DNA of 64,000 nt. It comes from Pseudomonas flavescens. GTDB taxonomy: Bacteria > Pseudomonadota > Gammaproteobacteria > Pseudomonadales > Pseudomonadaceae. The stretch spans positions 5,270,001-5,334,000 of the forward strand of contig NZ_JACBYV010000001.1 of NCBI RefSeq assembly GCF_013408425.1, given 5' to 3'. The notes under the pieces were generated by a model. That model was not told the DNA's origin and searched no databases. It was given only the letters and a program-made list of their open reading frames with translations. Made by a program: the position numbers and the translations under genes. Below are positions 43,015 through 55,078 of the stretch, one piece after another; within the stretch, counting starts at the first letter, position 1; each line of letters begins with the position of its first letter.

Positions 43015-43331
43015 TGCCGCAGTTTGCCGTTTACGAAAACACCAATCCTGCCACCAAGGCCGCCGTGCCCTTGCTGCTCAATGTACAGAGCGACCTGCTC
43101 GCGGAGCTCGGTACGCGGGTTGTCGTGCCGCTGTATACAGCCCGCGCCATGCAGGGAAAAATGCTGAGAACCCTCACCCCGCGGTTTGAAATCGAGGGTG
43201 AGCACTACGTGATGATGACGCCGCAAATGGCCGGTATTGCCAAAAAACAGCTGGGTGCCAAGATTGCGGATTTAGCGGCGCAGCGTGATGAAATCATCGC
43301 GGCGCTTGATCTGCTCATTACCGGTATTTGA
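43014..43331 (+). CDS. ccdB: CcdB-family toxin (gyrase poison)
   Basis: A 105-residue toxin with the CcdB pattern: LNVQSDLLAELGTRVVVPL near the N-terminus and HYVMMTPQMAGI in the middle. F-plasmid CcdB traps DNA gyrase and needs the C-terminal Trp-Gly-Ile. Here the tail is ITGI, so Trp is replaced by Thr. From memory, the Vibrio fischeri superintegron-type CcdB has the same tail and still acts on gyrase. The ATG shares one base with the ccdA stop, giving tight coupling. It lies just beside the cassette array, on the opposite strand. Confidence 0.92.
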   Translation: MPQFAVYENTNPATKAAVPLLLNVQSDLLAELGTRVVVPLYTARAMQGKMLRTLTPRFEIEGEHYVMMTPQMAGIAKKQLGAKIADLAAQRDEIIAALDLLITGI

Positions 43332-43348
43332 GCAACCTTGTCCGAGGT

Positions 43349-43432
43349 GTAGGGCGTATTAGCCGCAGGCGTAATTCGACAAAACGGTTCGCGGTAAACG
43401 ACGGATTACGCCTTTGGCTAGGCTACGCGCCC
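43349..43432. repeat. Imperfect inverted repeat on the ccdB side of the array
   Basis: The left arm tagggcgtattagccgcagg (about 43349-43378) is an imperfect inverted copy of the right arm at about 43401-43432 (cggattacgcctttggctag onward). It is a REP-like doublet of a type common between Pseudomonas genes. A half copy lies in inverted orientation at 47623-47655, on the far side of the array. Confidence 0.75.
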
Positions 43433-43498
43433 CGATCCATCTACGAGTTATTTTCCGTCTTACCACGTTCGGACACTCGTACCTGCTGGACGATGGAG

Positions 43499-43963
43499 CT
43501 AGAACTCACCCTGCTTGAGTACCACCGGCTCGATCAACGGCGCCTGCCACAGCTGCACAAGGTAGTGATCCTCTCCATCGAGGCCATCTTCGGAGAGCGT
43601 GTCGAAACCGGAAATTGACAGCCGCACCCTATAGTTCCCTGCCGCCAGAGCGAAGCGCGCTGCATCCGGGAAATAGTCCGTGCAACCGGCGATCACCAGC
43701 GTGCCACTGCGAACCACGAGCGAGGCCTCGGCAATATGATCGAAACTCGCCGGTTCGACGGTTGGTTCCGCGTCGAGGAATTCGAGCGTCACCGAAACCT
43801 CCATATTGCGCAGCGTGCCGACGCCCACCACACCATCGGCTACCGCGAGCATCCGTTCGACGGCTTCAGTGCCCCAAGACTGGGAGAGATCACCCTCGGC
43901 CACTTCATCCTGCAGATAGAACTGGTGGTAGTCGGCGAAGAGTTTGAGGGCGTGTGAGGGCAT
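43499..43963 (-). CDS. ComJ-like protein in the array
   Basis: A 154-residue soluble protein. The N-terminal part (FADYHQFYLQDEVAEGDLSQSWG, then EAVERMLAVADGVVGVGTLRN) resembles ComJ, a Bacillus competence protein thought to inhibit the nuclease NucA; the resemblance was judged by eye and is weak. No nuclease gene is next to it. It is the lowest-coordinate cassette-like gene and has no intact attC beyond its 3' end, where REP-like sequence takes over. An eroded attC-like copy lies upstream at 44061. Confidence 0.6.
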   Translation of the reverse strand: MPSHALKLFADYHQFYLQDEVAEGDLSQSWGTEAVERMLAVADGVVGVGTLRNMEVSVTLEFLDAEPTVEPASFDHIAEASLVVRSGTLVIAGCTDYFPDAARFALAAGNYRVRLSISGFDTLSEDGLDGEDHYLVQLWQAPLIEPVVLKQGEF

Positions 43964-44060
43964 AAGGGCTCCTGATGGGGCTTTATTGGGCGGTTAATAA
44001 TCAGTAGGGCCAGAGTGATTGATTCTTGGATACGCAATCAAAGGCTATGATCCTATCAAT

Positions 44061-44106
44061 TGGCTTCAGTCAGTCCCAGTGAGCGAAGCGAACGATTTTA
44101 GCCAGT
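44061..44106 (-). repeat. Eroded attC remnant
   Basis: The internal part gtcccagtgagcgaagcgaacgattt matches the plus-strand form of the intact attC copies, but neither end has a usable simple site. It suggests an old cassette junction that has decayed. Confidence 0.6.
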
Positions 44107-44201
44107 TTTTATACTTTATTGATTAACCATGCCAGTCCGCTTTGTGGTAGCGCCCATGAACCATAGCCGAACTTTAGATAGCCGGGCTGTTTTGTAATTT
44201 G

Positions 44202-44256
44202 ACTTGCCACGTCCTCCAAAGTGAGCGGAGCGAGCGACTTGAACCAGTTGTTAGGC
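44202..44256 (-). repeat. Partial attC site
   Basis: The right half (agtgagcggagcgagcgacttgaaccagttgttaggc-like, ending gttaggc at 44250-44256) matches the array consensus. The left half has lost the TAAC core. It is the attC that follows the gene at 44260 and is probably inactive. Confidence 0.65.
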
Positions 44257-44259
44257 GGT

Positions 44260-44724
44260 TCACAGCGAGCCAGCCATTATCTGCTTAAATTTACTCAGGC
44301 AGTCTTCAAATTCGTTACGGTCAAAGGTCGATAAAGGAGGCTTGGTGGATCTTTGCCATTTTGTCGAAATACCTACTTCCAGACCACTGGATGCGCTAAA
44401 ACCCCAGCGAAGCCATTGAACGGTGTCTTTAATTATTAGCTGTTCAACCACTAGGACGATGCAGTCAAAGTCCATGTCATCACTACACACTAATATTGGA
44501 ACAACGGTCGAGGACTCATCCTCACTTGGTGTTATACGTGACCAAGCTAGCTTGTCTTCTTCTTCGTCTAGTAGCCAGATTTGAGCCAGCCCCAAAGAAT
44601 TGGCATCTGGATAATTGAAAGTCTCGGCACACCACTTCTCGATGGGGGTTCCGTTTATTGCTATCCACGCGCAAGGGGAATTAGCAAAGCCCGCCTGATG
44701 TTTTAATGCGCTGATGTGATCCAT
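44260..44724 (-). CDS. Cassette gene, unknown (weak immunity-protein likeness)
   Basis: A 154-residue acidic protein with no signal peptide or membrane helix. The middle reads PILVCSDDMDFDCIVLVVEQ followed by VQWLRWGF. This is like the pattern of several small immunity-type proteins (a CxDD strand then WxRxG), but I cannot assign a family. It lies in a cassette bounded by attC at 44731 and a decayed attC at 44202. Stop codon is close to the R'' end, as is usual for cassettes. Confidence 0.7.
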   Translation of the reverse strand: MDHISALKHQAGFANSPCAWIAINGTPIEKWCAETFNYPDANSLGLAQIWLLDEEEDKLAWSRITPSEDESSTVVPILVCSDDMDFDCIVLVVEQLIIKDTVQWLRWGFSASSGLEVGISTKWQRSTKPPLSTFDRNEFEDCLSKFKQIMAGSL

Positions 44725-44730
44725 TCCAGA

Positions 44731-44806
44731 GCCTAACGATTAAGCTAAGGGGCGGCGGCAGGCCGTCCCAGCGAACGAAATGAGCGATTTGAGCGCCTTG
44801 TTAGGC
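44731..44806 (-). repeat. attC site, 76 bp
   Basis: Bounded by gcctaac (44731-44737) and gttaggc (44800-44806) on the plus strand. Its interior differs from the others (ggcggcggcaggccgtccc) but keeps the palindromic layout. The stop of the barstar-like gene overlaps its high end. Confidence 0.88.
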
Positions 44807-45088
44807 ATAAACCACTTCGCTTGCGAGCTGCGGATATTCACCCTGCATTTCAGTAAGGCATTCTTTTAGTAGCACAGCCTCACGAGGTAGGCGTTGAGAG
44901 AACTGCGACCAGCCAAAGAACCTAACTGTGTAGGGCATTTCAACCAAGCCAGTTATGGCGTCCCAGAAAGCGTCCCAGTTAGCACCATACCAGCCCGGAA
45001 AATTCAGCGACTCCATCAGCAACGAGTGCAGTTCTTCTGCGCTAGTGATAGCTCGGAGATCAATCTCTACTAGCTGTACGCGGGACAT
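44801..45088 (-). CDS. Barstar-family inhibitor in a cassette
   Basis: A 95-residue acidic protein. The segment LMESLNFPGWYGANWDAFWDAITGLVEMP is clearly the barstar fold core, with the Trp-Tyr-Gly-x-Asn-Trp-Asp signature. Barstar blocks the ribonuclease barnase. No ribonuclease gene lies in the window, so this is an orphan inhibitor. The stop codon lies within the attC at 44731-44806 and the start is 9 bp from the next attC, a compact cassette. Confidence 0.88.
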   Translation of the reverse strand: MSRVQLVEIDLRAITSAEELHSLLMESLNFPGWYGANWDAFWDAITGLVEMPYTVRFFGWSQFSQRLPREAVLLKECLTEMQGEYPQLASEVVYA

Positions 45089-45096
45089 ATGTTTTT

Positions 45097-45172
45097 GCCT
45101 AACGTTTGGCTAAGGGGCGAGCTTTAGCCCGTCCCAGTGAGCGAAGCGAACGGTTTGAACCAATTGTTATGC
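45097..45172 (-). repeat. attC site, 76 bp
   Basis: Ends gcctaac (45097-45103) and gttatgc (45166-45172). The interior gcgagctttagcccgtccc and gtgagcgaagcgaacg match the array consensus. The gttatgc end is repeated as gcataac at the neighbouring site 45524, as expected for a cassette that carries its own end sequence. Confidence 0.9.
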
Positions 45173-45185
45173 ATTTGCACACGGT

Positions 45186-45527
45186 TTATGCCTTTGTTTT
45201 TGTGATGTAAATGATTGTGCAAATAGCTGCTGCTAGGAACAAATAAGGCTCTATTAATGACGAGAGATTTAGGACTTGCTGGTTGAATTCTGTTGGGTTA
45301 CACCGACCATTAGGGCATTGCATTGGGATGAACGCAATTATTGAGAATTTTGTGAGTTTTGCAATGGCGCAGAGCGTGAGAAAGACGAATGATAACAAGG
45401 CAATGGCTGAGCGCTGCCTTATTGAAAATATTAACGATGCAATGCTAAACAAAGAGAATCCAGCTGCAAGGATTAACAGCTCAGGTGCAAGCATCGTCAT
45501 TGTGGTGGTGTATTCATTCATATGCAT
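45186..45527 (-). CDS. Small membrane protein in a cassette
   Basis: A 113-residue protein with three hydrophobic helices (LLILAAGFSLFSIASLIF, IALLSFVFLTLCAIAK, and YLFLAAAICTIIYI) and a short loop with two Cys in CPNGRCNP. Family not recognised. The start codon sits inside the R' end of the attC at 45524, so translation begins at the very edge of the cassette; the second Met at 45521 is an alternative. Confidence 0.78.
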   Translation of the reverse strand: MHMNEYTTTMTMLAPELLILAAGFSLFSIASLIFSIRQRSAIALLSFVFLTLCAIAKLTKFSIIAFIPMQCPNGRCNPTEFNQQVLNLSSLIEPYLFLAAAICTIIYITKTKA

Positions 45528-45599
45528 AACGTTTGGTTAAGGGGCGGGCTTTAGCCCGTCCCAGTGAGCGTAGCGAGCGGTTTGAACCACTAGTTAGGT
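45524..45599 (-). repeat. attC site, 76 bp
   Basis: Ends gcataac (45524-45530) and gttaggt (45593-45599). The interior gggcgggctttagcccgtccc is a good palindrome. It overlaps the start of the membrane-protein gene and the stop of the EF-Tu-like gene. Confidence 0.9.
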
Positions 45600-45881
45600 T
45601 GCTCGCGACACAACCCGCCCAGTACCCTTGGTGCCGCCCTCCCAGACAGTGAACTCGGCACCTACGGCAAAGTATGACAAGGCCTGTTCAGGAAGCAAGA
45701 GTTGCACAACCGCATAGAAGGTTTCGCCTGGTGCAGGCTGCCCCTCAAAGGTGAGGCGAGCAGACCAGTGCTCCTTATTGATGCTAAGTACCGTGCGCCA
45801 CTCGCCCGAGACTAACGGCCACTGTCTGCCGCCAACGTCGGCGGGAAGTAAATATATATCAGCGAAGAACACAGGCTGCAT
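45594..45881 (-). CDS. EF-Tu domain 3-like small protein in a cassette
   Basis: A 95-residue beta-rich protein. DIYLLPADVGGRQWPLVSG near the N-terminus and the later VVQLLLPEQALSYF and GAEFTVWEGGTKGTGRV match, motif by motif, the C-terminal domain of elongation factor Tu. Stand-alone proteins of this type are known in bacteria without assigned role. It could mimic EF-Tu's domain 3 and bind tRNA or EF-Tu partners such as toxins. The ATG is 5 bp from the next attC. Confidence 0.75.
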   Translation of the reverse strand: MQPVFFADIYLLPADVGGRQWPLVSGEWRTVLSINKEHWSARLTFEGQPAPGETFYAVVQLLLPEQALSYFAVGAEFTVWEGGTKGTGRVVSRAT

Positions 45882-45885
45882 TATG

Positions 45886-45961
45886 ACCTAACGTTTGGTT
45901 AAGGGGCGGGCTTTAGCCCGCCCCAGCGAGCGAAGCGAACGATTTGAACCACTAGTTAGGC
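45886..45961 (-). repeat. attC site, 76 bp
   Basis: Ends acctaac (45886-45892) and gttaggc (45955-45961). Palindrome ggcgggctttagcccgcc is perfect. It overlaps the stop of the gene at 45952. Confidence 0.9.
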
Positions 45962-46341
45962 TCATGGCTCGCCGGATTTTCTAGATACTTTAGAGCCTCG
46001 ATAATAAGAGGTATTGTGTAATTCAACCACGGGATAATAGTCGTGGCGTCTTTTGGGCGCTGGTATTCACCAGCATCAAAAGCCAAGTAAATTTTTAATG
46101 AAAATCCAGAAAGAGGTTCGCGAGATAGTGTAGATAGCCGGTTCATAGCTAAATCACCCTCGGCATATGAAAGCTCCCCCATAACAAACTCTCTGGCAAC
46201 GAGATGCGAATAGGCGTGGCAGAACTCAGCTTCGGGAAGCCCGGACTTAGCTAGGGCAAGCTCTGCTGATCTAGCCCATTGTTCATCGCTTATTTGAGTT
46301 TCATCGCGTTTGGTTATGAGGTGAAGCAAGTCTTTTTCCAT
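45952..46341 (-). CDS. Cassette gene, unknown
   Basis: A 129-residue helical, soluble, acidic protein with no recognised domain. Features seen are a Cys in AEFCHAYSH, a YAEGDLAMNRL helix and a Pro-rich end. It ends in HEPN just inside the attC. Start ATG at 46341 lies 3 bp from the next attC. No promoter is visible, so it depends on read-through or lies silent. Confidence 0.72.
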   Translation of the reverse strand: MEKDLLHLITKRDETQISDEQWARSAELALAKSGLPEAEFCHAYSHLVAREFVMGELSYAEGDLAMNRLSTLSREPLSGFSLKIYLAFDAGEYQRPKDATTIIPWLNYTIPLIIEALKYLENPASHEPN

Positions 46342-46343
46342 GA

Positions 46344-46419
46344 GCCTAACGTTTGGTTAAGGAGCGGGCTTTAGCCCGTCCCAGTGAGCGAAGCGAACGA
46401 CTTGAACCAGTTGTTAGAA
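46344..46419 (-). repeat. attC site, 76 bp
   Basis: Ends gcctaac (46344-46350) and gttagaa (46413-46419). It is very close in sequence to the sites at 45524 and 45886. The stop of the gene at 46414 lies in it. Confidence 0.9.
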
Positions 46420-46770
46420 GGTACATATGGAAAGCCCTTTTTTGCCCTCAAATATTTTTTCGAGCGAACGCTGAAGGTTCTCATGCTCTTGCTCATTCGC
46501 AGTGAATTCAATAACGTATTCTTCATGCCCATCAAGCAGCTTGGCAAGAGCGAAATTAATAATTGCCTTTAAATGATTGCGATGGAGTTGAAGAGTAAGG
46601 TCATCAGTTTTGTGATTTACTTGGTCGACAACCATTACTTCTATCTCATCTGAATTTGGTGCGCGCGTAAGGGAAAAACAATAATTTTGCACGCTATCAA
46701 AACAGTACATTAATGCCATGTCGTAATCAGCGTCATATGGCGATGCACTGATTGCTGCCCTGAGTTTCAT
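46414..46770 (-). CDS. Cassette gene, unknown
   Basis: A 118-residue soluble protein. Residues around MVVDQVNHKTDDLTLQLHRN form a strand-turn-helix pattern seen in several small integron proteins. No family is assigned. The start at 46770 is chosen because it is 10 bp downstream of the attC at 46780; an upstream start at 46875 would run across that attC. Confidence 0.72.
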   Translation of the reverse strand: MKLRAAISASPYDADYDMALMYCFDSVQNYCFSLTRAPNSDEIEVMVVDQVNHKTDDLTLQLHRNHLKAIINFALAKLLDGHEEYVIEFTANEQEHENLQRSLEKIFEGKKGLSICTF

Positions 46771-46779
46771 GCTGACGCC

Positions 46780-46846
46780 TTCTAACGTTTGGTTAAGGGG
46801 CGGCGGAACGCCGTCCCGAGCGAGCGACTTGAACAATTTGTTAGCC
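46780..46846 (-). repeat. attC site, 67 bp (shortest intact copy)
   Basis: Ends ttctaac (46780-46786) and gttagcc (46840-46846). The middle is shortened but cggcggaacgccgtcccg keeps a stem. The gttagcc end matches the core at the high-coordinate border of the array (47264-47270). Confidence 0.85.
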
Positions 46847-46852
46847 GAGCTC

Positions 46853-47227
46853 TCATGTTTCGCTAGAAATAACATGGATGATTAATTCAAGCGAGTTGTC
46901 TGCCAGTAATGGTGGATCGTCTCGGCTTGAGTGAGTAAGGGAAAACAGAGCGCCCGGTTGTGTGTCAGATGGCATTGAGAAGTAGGTGTATAGGTGGTTT
47001 TTTACGGACTCTGAGTAAGTTATGTAAATCTCCGATTCTTTAATTTCTATGGTGGCGAGCTTGCCATGACACTTGGTGTGCAGCGTGGAAAACAAGCAGG
47101 TTGAGCTGCAAAGATCAAAGGATGCTGACGCGCCGTGCCTGCCTTTATGAATTGATCTAGCGACTGTATTGAGCTCAGCTGTCTTGCCGTAAAGGTGCAG
47201 TTCCTTGCTTTTTAACTCCGCAAACAT
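46853..47227 (-). CDS. Cassette gene, unknown (weak Imm32-like pattern)
   Basis: A 124-residue protein. The N-terminal LHLYGKTAELNTVARSIHKG and the C-terminal LIIHVISSE fit the pattern of an immunity-like family (Imm32), judged by eye only. Two Cys pairs are present (in FDLCSSTCLF and HTKC). It is the first cassette of the array as read on the minus strand. Confidence is for the gene, not the family. Confidence 0.65.
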   Translation of the reverse strand: MFAELKSKELHLYGKTAELNTVARSIHKGRHGASASFDLCSSTCLFSTLHTKCHGKLATIEIKESEIYITYSESVKNHLYTYFSMPSDTQPGALFSLTHSSRDDPPLLADNSLELIIHVISSET

Positions 47228-47661
47228 GATTGCTCTCTGGCTGTGGATCTTAAGGTCTTTGGCGGCTAACAGTGATTAGATGGAGTTCTTCATTAATGCG
47301 TTATGGCGGAATTCCACATAACGTCCCTGCTTCATTAGCGATGCAGGCTGAATTTCCATAAAAAACAATAACGTGACACGTGGATATGCAGTGCCCCGCG
47401 TATTCGCGCGACTTGTGTTCTGTGCAGTATTTCTGCCCGGTTGTGCAGGCTGCGAAATTGGTGCGGTGGGGCGAAGTGCACTGCAAGTTCCTTTTGGCAA
47501 TGATTTACGCGTGCAGGCATCCGCCAGCAGAGGGTTTTGACGATAAGAGGTTGCCCGACAAACGGCAAGTGCTTGCCGAGCGATATGCTGCACGTTGCGT
47601 TGCGGGACGGTGCAGGCATGCTGGCGGATTACGACTTCGACTAATACGCCCTACGTAGTTG
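47228..47661. other. 434-bp gap holding the array border, no supported gene
   Basis: The region has a core-like ggctaac at 47264-47270 (array border), a 12-bp-spaced inverted repeat cgttatg/cataacg near 47299-47324, and the inverted REP half at 47623. Several overlapping short frames exist on both strands (up to 105 codons) but none has a ribosome site and family likeness together. An attI site should lie here if the array were complete; none can be named with confidence. Confidence 0.5.
47623..47655. repeat. Inverted REP half on the selO side of the array
   Basis: ggcggattacgacttcgact and the following taatacgccctacg are the inverted counterpart of the element at 43349-43432. Both sides of the array thus carry related repeats in opposite orientation. 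Confidence 0.65.
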
Positions 47662-48171
47662 TCAGTTGGCGTCCCAAGTGCAGTGCTTGGTGCCGTTGCT
47701 GGTGAACAGGTAGACAGTCACGTCGCCGCCCTGGCGGTGATGTGTCAGGCGCTTCGCCGGGAGAATTTCCCAGAGCCAGTCCAGGTCGGAGCCTGGGTAG
47801 CGGTCGCCGAAGGATGCGATGAATTCGGCCTTGTCGATGAAGTCTTCCCGGGAAGCGAAGCGCTCGAAGACGCAGAAACGGCCTTCGATCCGTAGCCAGA
47901 CACGGTCTTGCCAGGTCGGTAGTGCCGGTGTGGCGTAGACGATGATGTCTATCTCTTCCTGCGAACCTTCCATGGCGTCATTGGTTTCGATCCCCAGTGC
48001 CTTGAGTTTGCCGGAAGCCAGGCAGGTGTCGCAGATGCAGTCGATCGTCTCGCGGCCGTAGAAGCCTCCGGCCGAGAACCACAGCCCAGGCGTACTGCAC
48101 AGCGAGCAGGGCGCAGCCTCGGCGAGGCGATAGGCGAAGTTGTCGGGGTCTCTAAAGTAGGGAAAGAGCAT
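47662..48171 (-). CDS. CbrC-family protein (UPF0167)
   Basis: A 169-residue cytoplasmic protein. FPYFRDPDNFAYRLAEAAPCSLC near the N-terminus and two further Cys in IDCICDTC form the zinc-binding pattern of the CbrC family. In E. coli the gene is linked to colicin E2 tolerance through CreBC; its activity is unknown. It follows selO by 10 bp on the same strand, so the two may be co-transcribed. The next feature downstream is the inverted REP half. Confidence 0.82.
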   Translation of the reverse strand: MLFPYFRDPDNFAYRLAEAAPCSLCSTPGLWFSAGGFYGRETIDCICDTCLASGKLKALGIETNDAMEGSQEEIDIIVYATPALPTWQDRVWLRIEGRFCVFERFASREDFIDKAEFIASFGDRYPGSDLDWLWEILPAKRLTHHRQGGDVTVYLFTSNGTKHCTWDAN

Positions 48172-48181
48172 TGGCGCGGCC

Positions 48182-52986
<4,805 letters not shown>

Positions 52987-53127
52987 GATCGCGGGGGTGG
53001 AGTCCTGCTGAGTCTACAGACTGGTGGAGAGTCCCGCGCGGCGATCTGTCAGAACCGGTTCACGATCTGCTGCGCGCCGGCCCTGTCGTGTTCTGGCGGG
53101 GCTGTGGCGGGCGAGATCCTGGCGGTT

Positions 53128-54870
53128 TCAGAACGACAGACCGGGTCCCGGGCGGGCGCCTTCGGGGAATCTGACGCCGACCTTGCGGATCTTGTTCCCG
53201 TCCATCTCCGCGACCGTCCAGGTCAGGCCCTGCCATTCGACCTGATCGCCGACCACCGAGCCGCCACCGACTTGCTGGGCGATGAAGCGGCCCAGCTGCA
53301 GCGAGTTGTCCAGGCCCTCGGTAGACAAGCCGTAGAGTGCCGCGATCGCGCCTAGCTGGGCATCGCCTTCGAGGACGAAATCACCGAAGAAGCGCAGGTC
53401 CAGGCCGCGCTGCGGCGCCTGGCTGAACAGTTTGCCGAGGGCCGGCAGGTCGTGTTCATGGCCGATCACGCAGAGCATGTCGCCGGCTTCCAGCACGGTA
53501 CTGCCGGAGGGATGCAGCAACTGGTGGTTGCGGAACAGAGCGGCGACGCGGGTTTCTTCTGGCATCTTAAGGTCGCGCAGGTGCGCACCGATGCACCACT
53601 TCTCGGCGCCCAGGCGGTAGACGAACAGCTCCCACTGGCTGGTCGGGTGCACTTCCAGGCCCGCACGGGAAATCGGTGCCGGGTCCGGCGGCACCGTGAC
53701 CTTCAACAGCTTGGCCACCCACGGCAGGCTGGCGCCCTGCAGCAGCAGCGAGACCAGCACGATGAAGAACGCCAGGTTGAAATACAGCTGCGCGTTGGGC
53801 AAACCGGCCATCATCGGGAATACGGCGAGAATGATCGGCACCGCACCGCGCAGGCCGACCCAGGCGATGAACACCTTCTCCTTGCTATGGAAGGCACGGA
53901 ACGGAATCAGGCCGACCATTACCGACAGTGGCCGCGCGAAGAGAATCATCCACAGCGCCAGGCCCAGAGCGGGCAGGGCGATGGGCAGCAGATCGTGCGG
54001 GGTGACCAGCAGCCCGAGCACCAGGAACATGCCGATCTGTGCCAGCCAGGCCATGCCATCGAGCATGTGCAGGATGCCGTGGCGAGAACGAATCGGTCGG
54101 TTGCCCAGTACTAGGCCGCACAGGTACACGGCCAGAAAACCGCTGCCATGCAGGGTGTTGGTCAGTGCGAAGACCAGCAGACCGCCGCTGACCACCAGCA
54201 GCGGATACAGGCCGTGGGCCAACTCCAGGCGATTGATTATTTTCAGCAGCAGCCAGCCGCCGCCCAGGCCGAGCACCGCACCGATGCCGAACTCCTGCAG
54301 CAGATGGCCGAGGAAACTCAGGTGGAATTCGCCCTGGCCCTTGGCGAGCATGTCGATCAACGTCACGGTGAGGAACACCGCCATCGGATCGTTGCTGCCG
54401 GATTCGATTTCCAGGGTCGCGCTGACCCGCTCGTTGAGGCCCTTGCCACCGAGCAGCGAGAACACCGCCGCGGCGTCCGTGGAGCCGACGATGGCGCCGA
54501 TCAGCAGGCCCTGCATCAGGCTCAGGTCGAACAGCCAGGCGGCGGCCATGCCGGTCAGCCCCGTGGTGATCAGCACGCCGACCGTGGCCAGCGACAACGC
54601 TGGCCACAAGGCCACCCGGAAGCTGCCGACACGGGTGCGCACGCCGCCGTCGAGCAGGATGACGGCCAGGGCCAGGTTGCCCACCAGATAAGCGGTCGGG
54701 TAATTGTTGAAGATGATGCCGCCACCATCGACACCCGCCACCATGCCGACAGCGAGGATGATGACCAGGATCGGGATGCCGAGACGCGAGGACAGCGAGC
54801 TGACCATGATGCTCGCACCCACCATCAGGGCGCCGACCAGAAGCAGGCTGTTGATCGTACTGGCATCCAA
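53128..54870 (-). CDS. cvrA: CPA1-type K+/H+ antiporter
   Basis: A 580-residue protein with about 12 helices, with the acidic pair in [10 protein letters not shown] near residue 160. After residue 400 comes a TrkA-C domain ([26 protein letters not shown]) and a short CorC/HlyC-type domain at the end. This matches the NhaP2/CvrA K+(Na+)/H+ antiporter, which works in ion and volume homeostasis. It sits after the mechanosensitive channel in opposite order, 141 bp away, both on the minus strand. Confidence 0.9.
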   Translation of the reverse strand: MDASTINSLLLVGALMVGASIMVSSLSSRLGIPILVIILAVGMVAGVDGGGIIFNNYPTAYLVGNLALAVILLDGGVRTRVGSFRVALWPALSLATVGVLITTGLTGMAAAWLFDLSLMQGLLIGAIVGSTDAAAVFSLLGGKGLNERVSATLEIESGSNDPMAVFLTVTLIDMLAKGQGEFHLSFLGHLLQEFGIGAVLGLGGGWLLLKIINRLELAHGLYPLLVVSGGLLVFALTNTLHGSGFLAVYLCGLVLGNRPIRSRHGILHMLDGMAWLAQIGMFLVLGLLVTPHDLLPIALPALGLALWMILFARPLSVMVGLIPFRAFHSKEKVFIAWVGLRGAVPIILAVFPMMAGLPNAQLYFNLAFFIVLVSLLLQGASLPWVAKLLKVTVPPDPAPISRAGLEVHPTSQWELFVYRLGAEKWCIGAHLRDLKMPEETRVAALFRNHQLLHPSGSTVLEAGDMLCVIGHEHDLPALGKLFSQAPQRGLDLRFFGDFVLEGDAQLGAIAALYGLSTEGLDNSLQLGRFIAQQVGGGSVVGDQVEWQGLTWTVAEMDGNKIRKVGVRFPEGARPGPGLSF

Positions 54871-55078
54871 GGCGGCGTGACTCCCGGGTCATGAGGCGAG
54901 CCCGATTCTAGCCTGCGCGTTGGCGCCGCTGTCAAAAATAGTTACAACTCAATGGGGTATGGGATTTATCTGCGTGAAACCGCAGCGTTAAGTGCGGCAC
55001 GGCGTATCGGCCGTCGAGCGCGACGGCGTGCAGGTAGGAGCGTTGCAGCGGCACTGGTGCAGTGCCGTGCTTGCCGGT

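Larger units (their letters stand above)
43499..47270 (-). mobile_element. Integron-type gene cassette array without an integrase
   Basis: Eight short minus-strand genes are separated by a repeated palindromic sequence of 67-76 bp whose ends match attC simple sites (minus-strand RYYYAAC at one end, GTTRRRY at the other). Six are intact. Two copies at the ccdB end are eroded, and the outermost gene (43499) has lost its downstream site. At the high-coordinate end the core GTTAGCC (minus strand, 47264-47270) marks the last insertion point. No integrase gene is found in the flanks (parts of 36-43 kb and 47.6-64 kb are all accounted for). GC content is visibly lower than in the neighbours. This is a cluster of attC sites lacking integrase. 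Confidence 0.9.

Noticed and set aside
44731..46846. The repeats in this stretch could be taken for a CRISPR array.
   Set aside because: They are 67-76 bp, palindromic, and separated by whole genes of 280-460 bp, not by 30-40 bp spacers. No cas gene is present.
47276..47658. Several overlapping frames of 60-105 codons on both strands as cassette genes.
   Set aside because: They lack ribosome sites and recognisable domains and overlap each other in opposite frames. One spans repeat sequence.
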